A stretch of DNA of 64,000 nucleotides. It comes from Catenaria anguillulae PL171. Taxonomy: Eukaryota > Blastocladiomycota > Blastocladiomycetes > Blastocladiales > Catenariaceae. Below, piece after piece: positions 20,911 to 31,599 of the stretch (position 1 is the stretch's first letter; every line of letters begins with the position of its first letter). The position numbers and the translations under genes were made by a program. Below the pieces are notes generated by a model. The model was given only the letters and a program-made list of their open reading frames with translations, was not told the origin of the DNA and ran no database searches. The DNA is taken from positions 1-64,000 of the forward strand of contig MCFL01000016.1 of NCBI GenBank assembly GCA_002102555.1. Direction: 5' to 3'.

Positions 20911-22409
20911 TCACGCGAGTTCAGCTTTCAACGGAAACGGCAATACAATGTCACCGGTGCGATCCCTGAGCAGGTACGCGCCGCCAGCATTCCGCCGAAC
21001 CACCGTGTACGGGCCCTCAAACTTGGGCTCCACGTTGCTTCCCTTGACAACGACCTTGCGCATGACGAGCCCGCCTGGTGGGAATTCCTCGTGCACAATC
21101 CGATGCGACTTGATGAACTGCTCGTATGCCTTCTTGGAGTAACGCTGCGAGTGCTCAGCAACGGCGGGCCAAACAACACGGGCCATGTGCTCGGCCAAGC
21201 GGCCCAACTCGTCAAACGTGACGGGTTTCTTTGCGTCCGGCCAGGATGACGCGGATGGCAGGACTGGTGCGCGCGCAAACATGAGCGAGAATGGCGTTGA
21301 TCCATGGCGACGGTGCACGGTCTGGTTGTACCAAAACTGGACAGCCTTGAGGCGGTTAGGCCACTCGGGGACGTTGCCCTTGCCCTTGGGATAGAGCTTG
21401 GTCTTGATGGTCCGGATGAGACGCTCGGCACCAACATTGGCCTTTGCGTTGTGCGCCGTAATCTTGCGGTGTTCAAAACCCAGTTTGGAGGACAAGTGGG
21501 CAATTACCGCGTTGTCAAACTCGCCGCCATTGTCTGATTGGATGATGGCGGGAATCCCAAAGTCACAGCAGAGCTTGTACAAATGGTCACCGACCTCCTC
21601 GGCACGCTTGGACTTGGGCGGGTACAGCCACGCGAAGCGCGTGGCGATGTCAATAATGAGCAAAGCATAGTTGAATCCGTCCGGAGTCATGTTGCACGTG
21701 AACAGGTCGATTGCGACATGATCCATGGGCAGCGCGGCGTGAATCATTTGCGGCGGGTGGTAGCCGCGGGTCCGGACTGTGTGCCGCTGACAATCGATAC
21801 ATTGCTGGGCAAAGCTGCGGCAGTCGCGAAGCATATTTCGCCGGTACTTGCCATCGTGAATGAGCCGTGACTTGAGCGCGAGTCCCGACGCATGTCCGTG
21901 AGCATGGGCAGACGTAAGGGCGGCTTTTCGCTCCTCGACCGGGGTGATCCGTCCGGCATGTTGCCCGTCAAGCACGTCGATGAGCTGTGGCTGTTGGTTT
22001 GCATCGACGGCAGCCAGGGCGAGATTGGCATACTCGTTGCAAAATGCTGGGCAAATGGGGCCGAGCTTGATTGGCAATGCTTCGTGTGCGAATGCTTCCC
22101 TGGCAGATTTGCTGCAACATCCCAGACGCTCCCTTGGACCAGTCGAGTGGCTCGACAAACTCGGCGGCAAGCGAGTAATCCGCCTTGCTTCCACGCGCTT
22201 CTTACACATCCAATGGTGTCCCTGGCTTTTGCCTCCCAACAAGTCTCCTTGGGCGACTTGTTGTCCCCAATGATTGACTCCGCCAGCAGGGCGGCCACTT
22301 GGTCGACTTGCATGTTGACAGGCTTCAAACCCTCTTCCTCCTTGTCGTCAATCTCCATGAAATCATCATTGACCTCCTCGGCAATGGCCGAAACAAACTC
22401 TTGAACTTG
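20911..22409 (-). pseudogene. Ty3 integrase
   Basis: The frame from 22242 shows HAHGHASG and CIDCQRHT (HHCC zinc finger) and the catalytic DDE blocks AIDLFTCNM, QSDNGGEFDNA and NVGAERLIRTIK, then a basic C-terminal region with MRKVVVKGSNVEPKFEGPY. It inserts the cDNA. The part from 22409 to about 22200 is read in another frame (acidic MEIDDKEEEGLK) and slips into the integrase frame near 22200. Confidence 0.88.
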
Positions 22410-23766
22410 CTAGTCGAGCGATTGTACCTGAACCCCACCCCTCCCGAGCTTGCGTCCACCCAAATCAGAGACGAGTGAATGTCGAAACGAGTTTTGAAGT
22501 CGCTGTACGCGGCCCACACCGTCCGTGGGTACCGGATAAAGGCGCGACAAGCAATTGGGCAGGACATTGAGGATGCCGGGGATGTGCACAACGTCAAACG
22601 GCAACTTGAGCAACTTGTCAAGCCAGTTTTCGAGCATGGGCGTGAGCTTGGGCTGCAAAAAAAATGTGTTGGAGCGCCTCGTGGTCTGTGAAAAGGGTGA
22701 ACCGGCGACCCAAAACGAAGTAACGGAACTTATCGAGCGCGAAAATGATGGCACGGAGCTCTTTGCGGGTGGCAGAGTAGTTGCGCTCCGACTTGGAGAG
22801 GGCCCCTGAGGCCATGGTGATGTATCTGGGTTATTCACGCGATCCCTGGAACAGTACAGCGCCAACGCCCACATTGGAGGCGTCCGTGGCGTCCGTGGCA
22901 ACAAAGAATGGCTTTTCCCACTTGGGTGCACGCAGCTCTGGCGCTGATGCAATCATGTGCTTGAGCATGTTGAACGCATCCTTGCACTCAACTGTCCAGT
23001 TGTCTGTGATGACGGTCGCGAATCGCAAACCGTCCAGTGGAGCAGCGACCGTGGCCATGTTGATCATAAAGTGCTGCAGGTAATTGACAGTTCCAAGGAG
23101 CGACTGCACCTGCTTGCCAGTCGTGGGGCGTTCCAAACCCTGAATGTCAATGATCTTGGCCGGCGCAGGGCGAATCGCGCCGTTGCCAATGACATGGCCA
23201 AGGTAATGGATCTCGGGACGGTACCAGTGGCACTTGGACGGTTTGATGCGGAGGTTGAACTGGTTGAGGCGGTGCATGACTTCAATCAAATGAATCGTGT
23301 GCTCCTTGACTGACATGCTGAAAATGACAAGATCGTCAATGTACACGCGCACCTAGGGCAAGTCGGCAAAGATGGACTGCATGACCCGCTGGAATTGCGA
23401 CGACAATGCCTTGAGGCCGAATGGTGCCCGCTTGAAGCGGTACTGCACTCCTTGCTATTTGAAACAAAGGTACTTGCGCGAGCGGCGAGAAACGCGGAAT
23501 TGGTGGAACGACGCATAAAGATCAATGGACGAAAACACCTTGGCGGCGCATGCCTCGTCGAGATGGTCAAAGATGAGCGGAAGAGCGTGCGAGTCGTCGG
23601 GAGTAATGTTGTTGATGACACGCGGGTCCAGGCAAACACGATAGCCAGTGTGGTTACCCCGCGCATCCTTCTTCTCCACCACCACCAAATTCAAATTCCA
23701 CGGCGACTCAAACTCGTTACGCTCAATCACATCCTCATCCACCCACGTACCCACCTGCCCTTCCAC
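22410..23766 (-). pseudogene. Ty3 reverse transcriptase and RNase H
   Basis: RT blocks are GYRVCLDPRVIN, VFSSIDLYASFHQFRV (motif A), FKRAPFGLKALSSQFQ (motif B) and RVYIDDLVIFS (motif C). RNase H shows FVATDATDAS, ALSKSERNYSATRKELRA and FTDHEALQHI. Stops in frame are TAG 23455, TAG 23353 and TAA 22831. A run of eight T near 22665 shifts the frame inside RNase H; one base fewer or more restores the match to typical elements. Confidence 0.88.
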
Positions 23767-23772
23767 GACAAC

Positions 23773-25575
23773 CTACTTTTCGTGCGTGAATTGGCGCTCC
23801 CGCTCATGCACGGGGCGTTCTTTGCCTGGCAGAATGTTGACATCGACCGTGGACAGCGGGTGGGTGCACGCATTGCCCTTTGGAATGGACGCGTTCTCGT
23901 CGATCAGGCGCTGGACGTCGTCCGGGAGCGCCGCGATGAGCGATGGTTGATCCTCAGGGAAGAGTGCAGGTCGCTCGTCAATCTCAGGATCGAGACGCGG
24001 CTGCCTGCCCTGCTTGGGATCCAAGTTTTCAACGCTGATACCGAGCGTGTGGAGCGTGGTGTTGCCAATGAGAGGCGGAATGTTGATATCCAAATCGTAA
24101 ATGTCAAAGCGACAAACGACGGATCGACCGTTGAAGCGAAGGAGCGTATCGACAATGCCGAGGCATGGCGACAGGCCGCCGATCCCACGGATGGCCATGG
24201 GCTCGGGCGGCGGTCGAACATGGTCGCGGAAATGGTTGGCATATTGCTTTGGGAGTACATTGCGGTCACTGCCCGTGTCCAAGCGACACGTGAGCGTGGT
24301 CGGGGTGAGCGCCTTGAATTGTAAACGGCCGGTCGATGCATGGAGCTGATCATGCAGCTCAGAATCAGGTGGACAGTTGAGGCGTGGGCCCGAACGGCGG
24401 ACCGCAATCACTGGCGACAGCTCGGCATTCACCTCAATTCGCTTTGGTGAAGCAGAACGAGTATCATGGGCAACAATTGGTGTATTATCTTGCAACAACA
24501 CGTTCACAGGCGGATCAGCAGCCGAGGGCTTGCGCTGGTCAGCCGCCGGATTGCCCGATACCACTGCACAAATGTCCTGCGACTCAACCAATTGGTCCTT
24601 GAGCTCGTCGTGGTTTGCTGGCAGCTTGCCCGATACCACTTGACAAAAACTCTGTGCGTTGCAAGAATGCCAACAGGGGACGTCAGCTTTTGTCCGCATG
24701 ACAATTGCGGGTGCAATGGTGGTGCACATACATTCTTCAATCGCATCATGCATGGTCTCGTCGGCGGTGGCAACCAAATTGGACGTGCCAGCCAAGACTC
24801 GGTCGAATTCCGTTCCACGCTGCTCCTCACCGCCATTCAAGGATGACGGATCAGGCAAGGGTGAGGTTTGACCAGCCCTGACCGGGTTCCTGTTGCCAAC
24901 AGCCTCCACCAAAGCACTCTGCACTGGCACCTCGTCTCCCCCCTCACAGACCCAAACAATGCGCCGGCCAACAGAGACTGCGTTCCTCTTGATCCTGGCC
25001 AATACCTCGGTATCCAAATGATCTGAGAAGCCTCGCGCAAACGAGGGGGACAAGTGTGCCCACGAGCAAAGGAACGCACCGGCCACGGTGGCCATTCGTA
25101 CACGCTCAAAATCCTGATTGCTTGCCACGACGTCCATGGATGCCTTGATACGGCGCATGTACTCGAGCGGCTCGGACAGCTCGGCCTTCTCAAACTTGGC
25201 CATGAGGCCATCGAGGAATGCGGCGCCGGTGCCCTTGTCGATGATCTTGGCCAATGAGCCAAAGTCGATGATCTTGGCTGATGAGCCAAAGTCGTGCTCG
25301 TTTTCGGGCAAGGCCAAACGAGCGTCGCCAAACACTCGGCCAAACTTGTTGTAGGCCGTGATCTTGTTGCACTTGAGAGTCGAATGGTTGGGAATTTCCA
25401 ACACGTCTAGATCCGAGGCCATTGGGCAGGCCGCACAATCATGCTCGATGAAACAAATGCGCATTTGCTGGGCTTCGGCCTTGGTTGGTGAGCGTGGCGT
25501 TGCTGCACCACGGCCCTGCCCGCGCTTCTTGCTGGGCGGCGCGGAGAATTGCTCGTCAGCGGCATCCTCGCTCAC
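23773..25575 (-). pseudogene. Ty3 protease-bearing segment of pol
   Basis: About 600 open codons. The C-terminal third has the retropepsin active site CRLDTGSDRNVLP and a flap/second block IPPLIGNTTLHTLGI. The N-terminal part has no recognised domain but a Cys-rich CFIEHDCAACP stretch. It ends at TAG 23773-23775, and the RT N-terminus follows in the same frame. Confidence 0.8.
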
Positions 25576-25688
25576 GCGCTTGTTGCCAGCATCGGCCGAC
25601 GCATTGTTGGCGGCGGATCCGGCATTGCCAGCCGACTGCGATGCCCACCACGGTATCCGCCACCACAGGATGATGAGCCTGAATGGTT

Positions 25689-26837
25689 TTACGAACCGTC
25701 CTTGGCGCTCTGCGTCTGCGCAACATCCTTGTTGTCGGTCGGCGACTTGCTCGAGCTCGTGGTGCTCGACTTGGCATTGTTTTGCACTTTGGGGTAGAAT
25801 CCGATTGGTGTGCCGATGAGGTGGCGGAACATGGAAGGTTCGATGCGCGGGAATACGCGGTTGTTGAGTTCGCGGAGCACAGTGCGGATGTCCGTCGAGG
25901 TGTTGTCAGCCGCCTCAAACCACGTGGTCTTGACCTCGGTTGGCCAGATCAAGGCAATGACGCCAATGACGATATTCTTGACAATGGGCGAGCGCCAAAG
26001 GGGGTTGTCCTCGGGATTCGTGCCTCGGGGCAAGTACACGAGCAACGCCAGTGAAACAGCGATGATGTAGTGAGCAACCGTTTTGCCCTCCACCGGCAAC
26101 ACATCCTGGAACGGCATCCGTTGCGCATGGCGCTTGGGCCAGTCGAGAGTGTCCAACAGGCGGCGGAACAGCTCGCCCTCATCCAAATCGTTTGGGAAAC
26201 GTGAAATGTCGGCACGGGCGCGCTAGGAGAAGTATCGAATGCTGCGCTTGAGGTTGGCCACCATCGTGTCTTCATGGTTACCTGCCCGCAAACGCAATTG
26301 CGCCACCAACTCGGCGACCGTCTCAGCTCGCTCAAAGGTCATGCGAGTGAGCGCCGAGGGAATCGATTGACCAGCTGGGATGTACACCAGCGGGTTGTTG
26401 GTTGCTTCTTTGTCAGCATCCTTGTTGGGCGGCGCAGCGAATGGGCCGCGGGCTTTGCCTTTGGCGGCGAGCTGCTCAAGGATCGGAGCAAGCTTGTCGA
26501 GGTACTTCTGGTAGCGCGAGACGCCTCGCTCCAAAGGCTTGATGCGCGCATCCACATCGATCGTGGGGTCCGCCTCGTAGTCACGCTCAAGTTGGTCTTG
26601 CTGCTCCTCTAGTTGCTGTTGCTGCCTGGCATAGTACTGCTTGGCCCGCAGCAGGACCGTTGAGTTGGGCGTCACCAGTTCGGTGTTGGTGAGCTTGATG
26701 GCTTGGCACTCGAAGAAGCGCTCGCTGGCAGCGTCGCCCGCCGATTGAAGCCATTCGAGGATGGCGTGGGGCTCAAGGGCACCGATATTGTCGATTTGCT
26801 GATCCGTCAGGTCGGCCATTGTTGTTTGAAAGTGCAA
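25689..26837 (-). pseudogene. Ty3 gag
   Basis: Starting at the ATG at 26837 the frame is helical and Gln-rich (ARQQQQLEEQQDQLERDYE), has TAG at 26223-26225 and resumes in the same frame (DISRFPNDLDEGELFRRLL) to a stop at 25689, after which pol lies in another frame. It should encode the capsid protein. No zinc knuckle was found. Confidence 0.7.
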
Positions 26838-26959
26838 CGTTGAGCGAGACGAAAGTATGGTTGGATTTGTGGCCGATGGAATGAGTCGGCAATGAGTGGA
26901 GCTAAGCGACGATTCCCGTCTCCACGACGCTGGTGTTTACTCACTCTCTCCCCTTGTTT

Positions 26960-28741
26960 CCCTTTGTTGTTTTCAAGACCAGGACAGTACTCCAGCACGG
27001 TATGCAAACGCGTTTGCCTCTATCCGACATTTACTTGCCAAGGGGAGCCCTTGCCGTGGTCGCCTACACGATGCACTGGTTGCCTTGACCAACGCCGTAT
27101 CTGCCTGGTGTACATCCCTTGGCCCAATTTCCACTCTGCCGATCCAGCCCCGCCTGGCCCTCACGCCGCAGCACCATGTTGACCAACTCATGGTCTTCTT
27201 GGGGGAAAACGGGTCGCCAACCTTTGGTGTGTGTGCTGCAGTCGATCTGCAAGACACGGTACACGGGCCTCTTGTCACGCTGCACCATCTTGTGGAATGC
27301 ACTTGCCTGATGCTTGACGAGGGTGTTGTGCCCCCCGACCACGCTCTACTCCATTTGTGCCTTGACTGCGGCGATACAGGTAACTGCCCCGACAACTCGT
27401 GACGTGCCCGACTGCCTTGTCACCGTTCCACTTGCTTGCACATATCCCATCTCAGCCAAGTCTCTCACGACGCGTCGGGACGGTGTAGACGCGTATGTCG
27501 TCCTAGCGCCTAACCACGAACTGCCTGAGCATTGCCCATACATGTCCAGCTTCTTCCCTGGGTATGTCCAGGATGATATGGATGTTGACAGTGACGATAG
27601 CAACGGTGATGACGACGGCCACCATTCAATCTCAGCCTACTCAGCTCCACCTCTCGCCAATGTCACGCAACCGCTCACAACGCACCATGGCACAATCCTT
27701 GACTGTTGGACCGACAGCTCGCTGCAACCCGCTACAAATACGGCTGATGCCGTTATGGGGCTCGGTGCCCACTGCCCCCAACTTGACCTGGAAATCTTTG
27801 GCCGACTGCCGCCTGCTCCGACCAGCTCATCACACCCCGAGGTTGCTGCTGTTCTTGCGATTGTTGACAAACTTCCCGTTGGGTCGCGTGCGCGTGTCTT
27901 TTCCGACTCAGCGGTTGCTGTGCAGATCATCCCAATGTTTCTGGGCTTGTCTGATACAGAAGCGGTTGCGCCACGTCACCTGTCGCCACTGCACAATTTG
28001 CTACTCGTCCTTCGCGCACTAGTCAAAGAAAGGGGTATTGTGCTAGAGCTCGTCAAGGTCAAGGGCCATGATGGGAACGCGGAGAATGAGAAGGCGGACG
28101 AGCTGGCTCGCTGTGGTGCAAATTGCCGCGAGGTGTGCGCCCTGTCACCACAGTTTCTGGGCAAGATCGACTTTGGTGCGCTAGTGCAGATCGGCCATGA
28201 GTTGGTGTACGCACAGGTGGGTCGCGCAATTCGGAATCAAGTGCAGGTGCAATCCCGTATCGAGTTGTACTCGTACATGCTCAAACTGGTTGGCCAGCCG
28301 GATTTGATGGTGTTCAATGGAGCCGTTCGCAATGGTCGCAAGGCATCATCCATGTTTGCGTCATTTGCTGACGACTCATCAGTCAAGTTCCGCGTCAAGG
28401 TTTTGACAGGCCGCCTGCCAACTCGCGCTCAGCTCCACAAGTATTGGCCGACCCAGGTGCCATCCCCGAATTGCGTACTATGTGGCGCCTTTGACGACCA
28501 GCAGCACTGGTACAGATGCCCGGCGCTTGCCAACACTCTCTGGACGTGCCGGCTGGATGTGCACGACCAAGTGGTGGAGCTGCTACGGCGCCAAAAGATG
28601 TCAGCGCACTGTGGACTGGCAAAGACCCTTGTCGAGCGGCTCATGAGTACGGCCAAGATCCGAGCAACGGCGGCATGTGTGGTTGATGTGCATCTGCGGC
28701 AACAGTTCCCCGATCTTGCATCCATCCTGGCACAAGTTGTT
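26960..28741 (+). pseudogene. LINE-D ORF2: RNase H and zinc knuckle, first part
   Basis: RNase H residues are well preserved: CWTDSSLQP (D), SSSHPEVAAVLAIV (E), VFSDSAVAVQ (D) and KGHDGNAENEKADELA (H and D). The C-terminal knuckle is CVLCGAFDDQQHWYRC. A frame slip near 27390 separates the first 140 codons from the RNase H frame. This is the best-preserved copy of this domain in the window and was used to read LINE-A. Confidence 0.85.
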
Positions 28742-30788
28742 TTTTTCCGTACTACACACCGTATATTCGCCATTATCATCAATGCCCATCACAGCCATGG
28801 GAGGGGAAATGGAAGAAAATGGACAAACACACTCACCACAATGGAGACTCGAACAGCCCACATACGTTTAAACAATGCATGGGGACATGGTTTTGCGCGC
28901 AAGGGAAGAGGAGGATGTGAGGGCCCCAATGGCCAAGGTGAACAGACGATAATGAAAAGGGAAAAAAGACGCGGCAGCGAAAGCTTGAGCATGGAACACA
29001 AGTCCATGGAAAAGGGAACTTACTGAGCAGCCTGCCCAGATTTCTCCTCCTGGGCCCCACCTGGCACAGTGGATCGTCCATTGGTCAGGAGGATGTTCTT
29101 GAATGCTGAACCAGCATCCAATGTCACACCGCTTGGAACGACAAATGATTGCGGATCAATGACTTGGCAACCTGCCTTGGCGTTGGGTACTTGTTTGGTG
29201 GCAGATGCAAGTTTTGAGAGCATACTCTTGATGGTGATGATGTCTCCAGACAAGGTGCGAATCTTAATGTTGTGCACATTGATGTTGTCACTGCACTGGC
29301 TGACCGCTTGACTGATGCCTTTGCTGACTTGGGCAGACTTTTGCATGGATGAGTTGAGGGTTTCGAACAGCTTGAACAAGTTGTCACTCTTGAGTTCAAG
29401 GCGGGTGATTCTGTCCTCTTGGGCGGTGATGAGTGCTTGGTTGGCAGTGTGCTGATTTTGCAGGAATGCCACAGACAATTCAGCTGCGGCAAGCTTTTCG
29501 AGAACTTCAGAGTGCATGTTGAGAAGATTGGACAGCTTTCCTTCAAGCGACCCAATGAGTTTGAGCTGTGCTTCTTGATTCTTGATGGCATCATCAAATT
29601 GCTTGATGACGCGTGTGGATTCGGCAAGTGATAAAGTGAGCATTGATGCTTCACAGCTCGGCTGGGGCGGTTGCAAGCGAGTTTGCTGCTGTGTTGATGC
29701 GCGTTCTGTATCTTGTGCTGTTGCAGGTTTGTTGTCCATTGGATTCTTTGACGAAAGTTGGACACGAACGTCATTTTTGACTGCTGCAGAGTATGAGAGT
29801 GTGTGGGAAACGGGAGGTGACCTTGGGCCTGCTGGTAATGGAGACTGCAGGCCATTTGCTGATTGGATATAGGAGTCGTTGAACACTGGTGCGATCACTT
29901 GAGGACAATTGGCTTTCAAATGTTGTGGAGACGCGCAGAGAAAACAAAGCTTCTTTGTCGATGGAAACACATGGATGGGAGTGTTTTCCAAATCGTTACA
30001 GCTGACGATGTTTGCTTGTAGTGCTTCTGAGCAGTCTACTTGATCAGCAAAGTGCCACAAAACGCGCGTGAATGACCTTTGGCGAGAATGGTCAACAAAG
30101 AGTGGGTGGCCTTGGTAAGGGAAAGTGTTGAGAAGGCTTGGGACGACTGAATGAGGAAGGAACAGCTGAGCTGTGGATTGGTGGGTACGAAGACTGGTCC
30201 ATTCGCCTGGCGATGCGTACACTGCAACGAACTGGCCAGTGTGCAGGATAGGTAACTGTTGGATCGCTTCATTTAACGCGTTTTGGTGAGGGAAGGTGGC
30301 TTGCACAAACTTACAGCCACGGACTACTGTGAAATCACTGTCTGATGGCACCGTTGCTGCTGGAAAGGCTTCAAGAATACAGGCGACGGCAGCGTCAAAG
30401 GCAGCTGTGTAACCAAATGGGCCAATGAGACCATGATGGACGCGTTTCAATGAGAATAAAGCGCATTCAACGCGTTTTGGACGCGTCCTGAAATTGGAAA
30501 CTGTGATGAAATCATTTTCGTTTGATGGAAAGTCATGCTTGTGGGGCAGTAGGATGGATTCTGAATCGTCTGCTGCTGTGTCTGCAGAGACTTGGTGTGC
30601 TTTTGACAAGATGGAGAGCGTGGGAACTGACGCGTCTTGACTTGATCTGGCAGCAGCAACATGCGAATCTGCCATGGTACTGGCACCAAACCAAGTGGCA
30701 GCATATAAGGGCATACGATTGGCCTTCTGGCGTGTGTTGCTGCTTATTGCATTGAGTTATGCCTTGATTAGCTGCAGCATATGTGTTT
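28742..30788 (-). mobile_element. ORF1-only LINE element 3 (HAL1-like), 17-bp target-site duplication
   Basis: TCCTGGCACAAGTTGTT occurs at 28725-28741 and 30789-30805 and flanks 2,047 bp. On the minus strand the insert has a leader of about 110 bp, one intact ORF1, a 280-bp 3'UTR and a short poly(A) (plus-strand Ts at 28739-28746). There is no room for ORF2. Because leader and tail are both present, this is not a 5'-truncated LINE. Confidence 0.88.
29020..30714 (-). CDS. ORF1 protein, intact, CCHC knuckle plus coiled coil
   Basis: 564 open codons; the ATG at 30675 (MADSHVAAARSS) is an equally good start because the first 13 codons are not conserved. The knuckle CFLCASPQHLKANC lies at about residue 260, and a long heptad-rich region follows (for example DDAIKNQEAQLKLIGSLEGK). 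The N-terminal half corresponds in layout, not closely in sequence, to the ORF1s at 12551 and 17877. It should bind RNA; a role in trans mobilisation is inferred. Confidence 0.85.
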   Translation of the reverse strand: MPLYAATWFGASTMADSHVAAARSSQDASVPTLSILSKAHQVSADTAADDSESILLPHKHDFPSNENDFITVSNFRTRPKRVECALFSLKRVHHGLIGPFGYTAAFDAAVACILEAFPAATVPSDSDFTVVRGCKFVQATFPHQNALNEAIQQLPILHTGQFVAVYASPGEWTSLRTHQSTAQLFLPHSVVPSLLNTFPYQGHPLFVDHSRQRSFTRVLWHFADQVDCSEALQANIVSCNDLENTPIHVFPSTKKLCFLCASPQHLKANCPQVIAPVFNDSYIQSANGLQSPLPAGPRSPPVSHTLSYSAAVKNDVRVQLSSKNPMDNKPATAQDTERASTQQQTRLQPPQPSCEASMLTLSLAESTRVIKQFDDAIKNQEAQLKLIGSLEGKLSNLLNMHSEVLEKLAAAELSVAFLQNQHTANQALITAQEDRITRLELKSDNLFKLFETLNSSMQKSAQVSKGISQAVSQCSDNINVHNIKIRTLSGDIITIKSMLSKLASATKQVPNAKAGCQVIDPQSFVVPSGVTLDAGSAFKNILLTNGRSTVPGGAQEEKSGQAAQ

Positions 30789-30805
30789 TCCTGGCACAAG
30801 TTGTT

Positions 30806-31231
30806 GCGATCGCCTCCACAACCGTCCAGACTGTGTTGTGGAAGGAGCGCTGCAAGCTAGTTGGACCGATTGCGCGACGCGCACCAGAAGAGTTACCGGC
30901 TCGACAACCCTGTCCATGCGCCCACTGCCAAGAGGAGCGCGTCTCGAGACCCCAGCGGTCGCCCATGGACTCTGTGCTCGTTGCCGCACACTACACCTAC
31001 GAATGTCGCGCTGGTCGCTCGCCACTTGTTGGCTCCTTGGCCACCTCGCCTGTGCCTGTTTCCTTTAGCGAATGGCGGTTCCACGGCACCCTCCCAGGGC
31101 TCTTGACCCCCCAGTTCGGATTCGATCATTCACAGCAACGCTTTGCTACCCGTGTTGGGGTACAGTCAGGTACTCATTCTGTCTTTGTCCCCTCGCTCTC
31201 CCCTACTGCTGTCTCTGCGCTCGTGGTGTAA
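30806..31231 (+). pseudogene. LINE-D ORF2 C-terminus, second part
   Basis: Beyond the 17-bp duplication the LINE-D reading frame resumes (IASTTVQTVLWKERCKLVG) and runs to TAA at 31231. The end, FSEWRFHGTLPGL then FGFDHSQQRFATRVG, matches the truncated LINE at 34035-35332 (LGEWRVHSAFPGL, FGFSESRHRFATRLG). The domain at the very C-terminus has no assigned function but is conserved between the two copies. Confidence 0.75.
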
Positions 31232-31599
31232 TCTTCTCTAGTCCTTTGTTGTTTGCTTTTCATTTGACACAGTTTCCCCTTGTTTGTGCTTGAACTTTCT
31301 TGGTTTATTTTTGCAAATTGTTTATGTTGTGCAACTGCGATATGGTTGAGTGTTGACTTTGGGTTTTGCTACTCCTCTTCCGTTTACATCCTCTTTTCCC
31401 TCTCCTTCTTACCCTCTCCTTTGACCCCGTGGCCAAATGCCCCTACCACCAATTGCTTGCCATTTTCTCTGCTTGCTTTTGTCATTCATTGAGTGTCTTG
31501 GAACTGTGACCTTCCTGCTCTTGTACCTTCTTTCAAGACTTCTGTGTTGGTTTTCAGCTTCAATACATGTGGTAGCGATTCAAAAAAAGAAAAACAGAT

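Larger units (their letters stand above)
20246..26837 (-). mobile_element. Ty3/gypsy chromovirus, decayed
   Basis: Gag, protease, RT, RNase H, integrase and a C-terminal chromodomain follow in Ty3/gypsy order. The coding run has in-frame TAG at 26223, 23773, 23455, 23353 and 22410, TAA at 22831, TGA at 20911 and 20521, and frame slips near 25680, 22640 and 22200. The 5' LTR appears to be missing: sequence right of gag passes within about 130 bp into a plus-strand LINE. Confidence 0.88.
26960..31597 (+). mobile_element. 5'-truncated LINE (LINE-D), split by an ORF1-only element
   Basis: Only the post-RT part of ORF2 and the 3'UTR are present. The 3' end is AATACATGTGGTAGCGATTC followed by an A-rich tail at about 31582-31597. 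The element at 28742-30788 interrupts it with a 17-bp duplication. The 5' truncation point lies near 26960, next to the decayed Ty3 leader. Confidence 0.8.
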
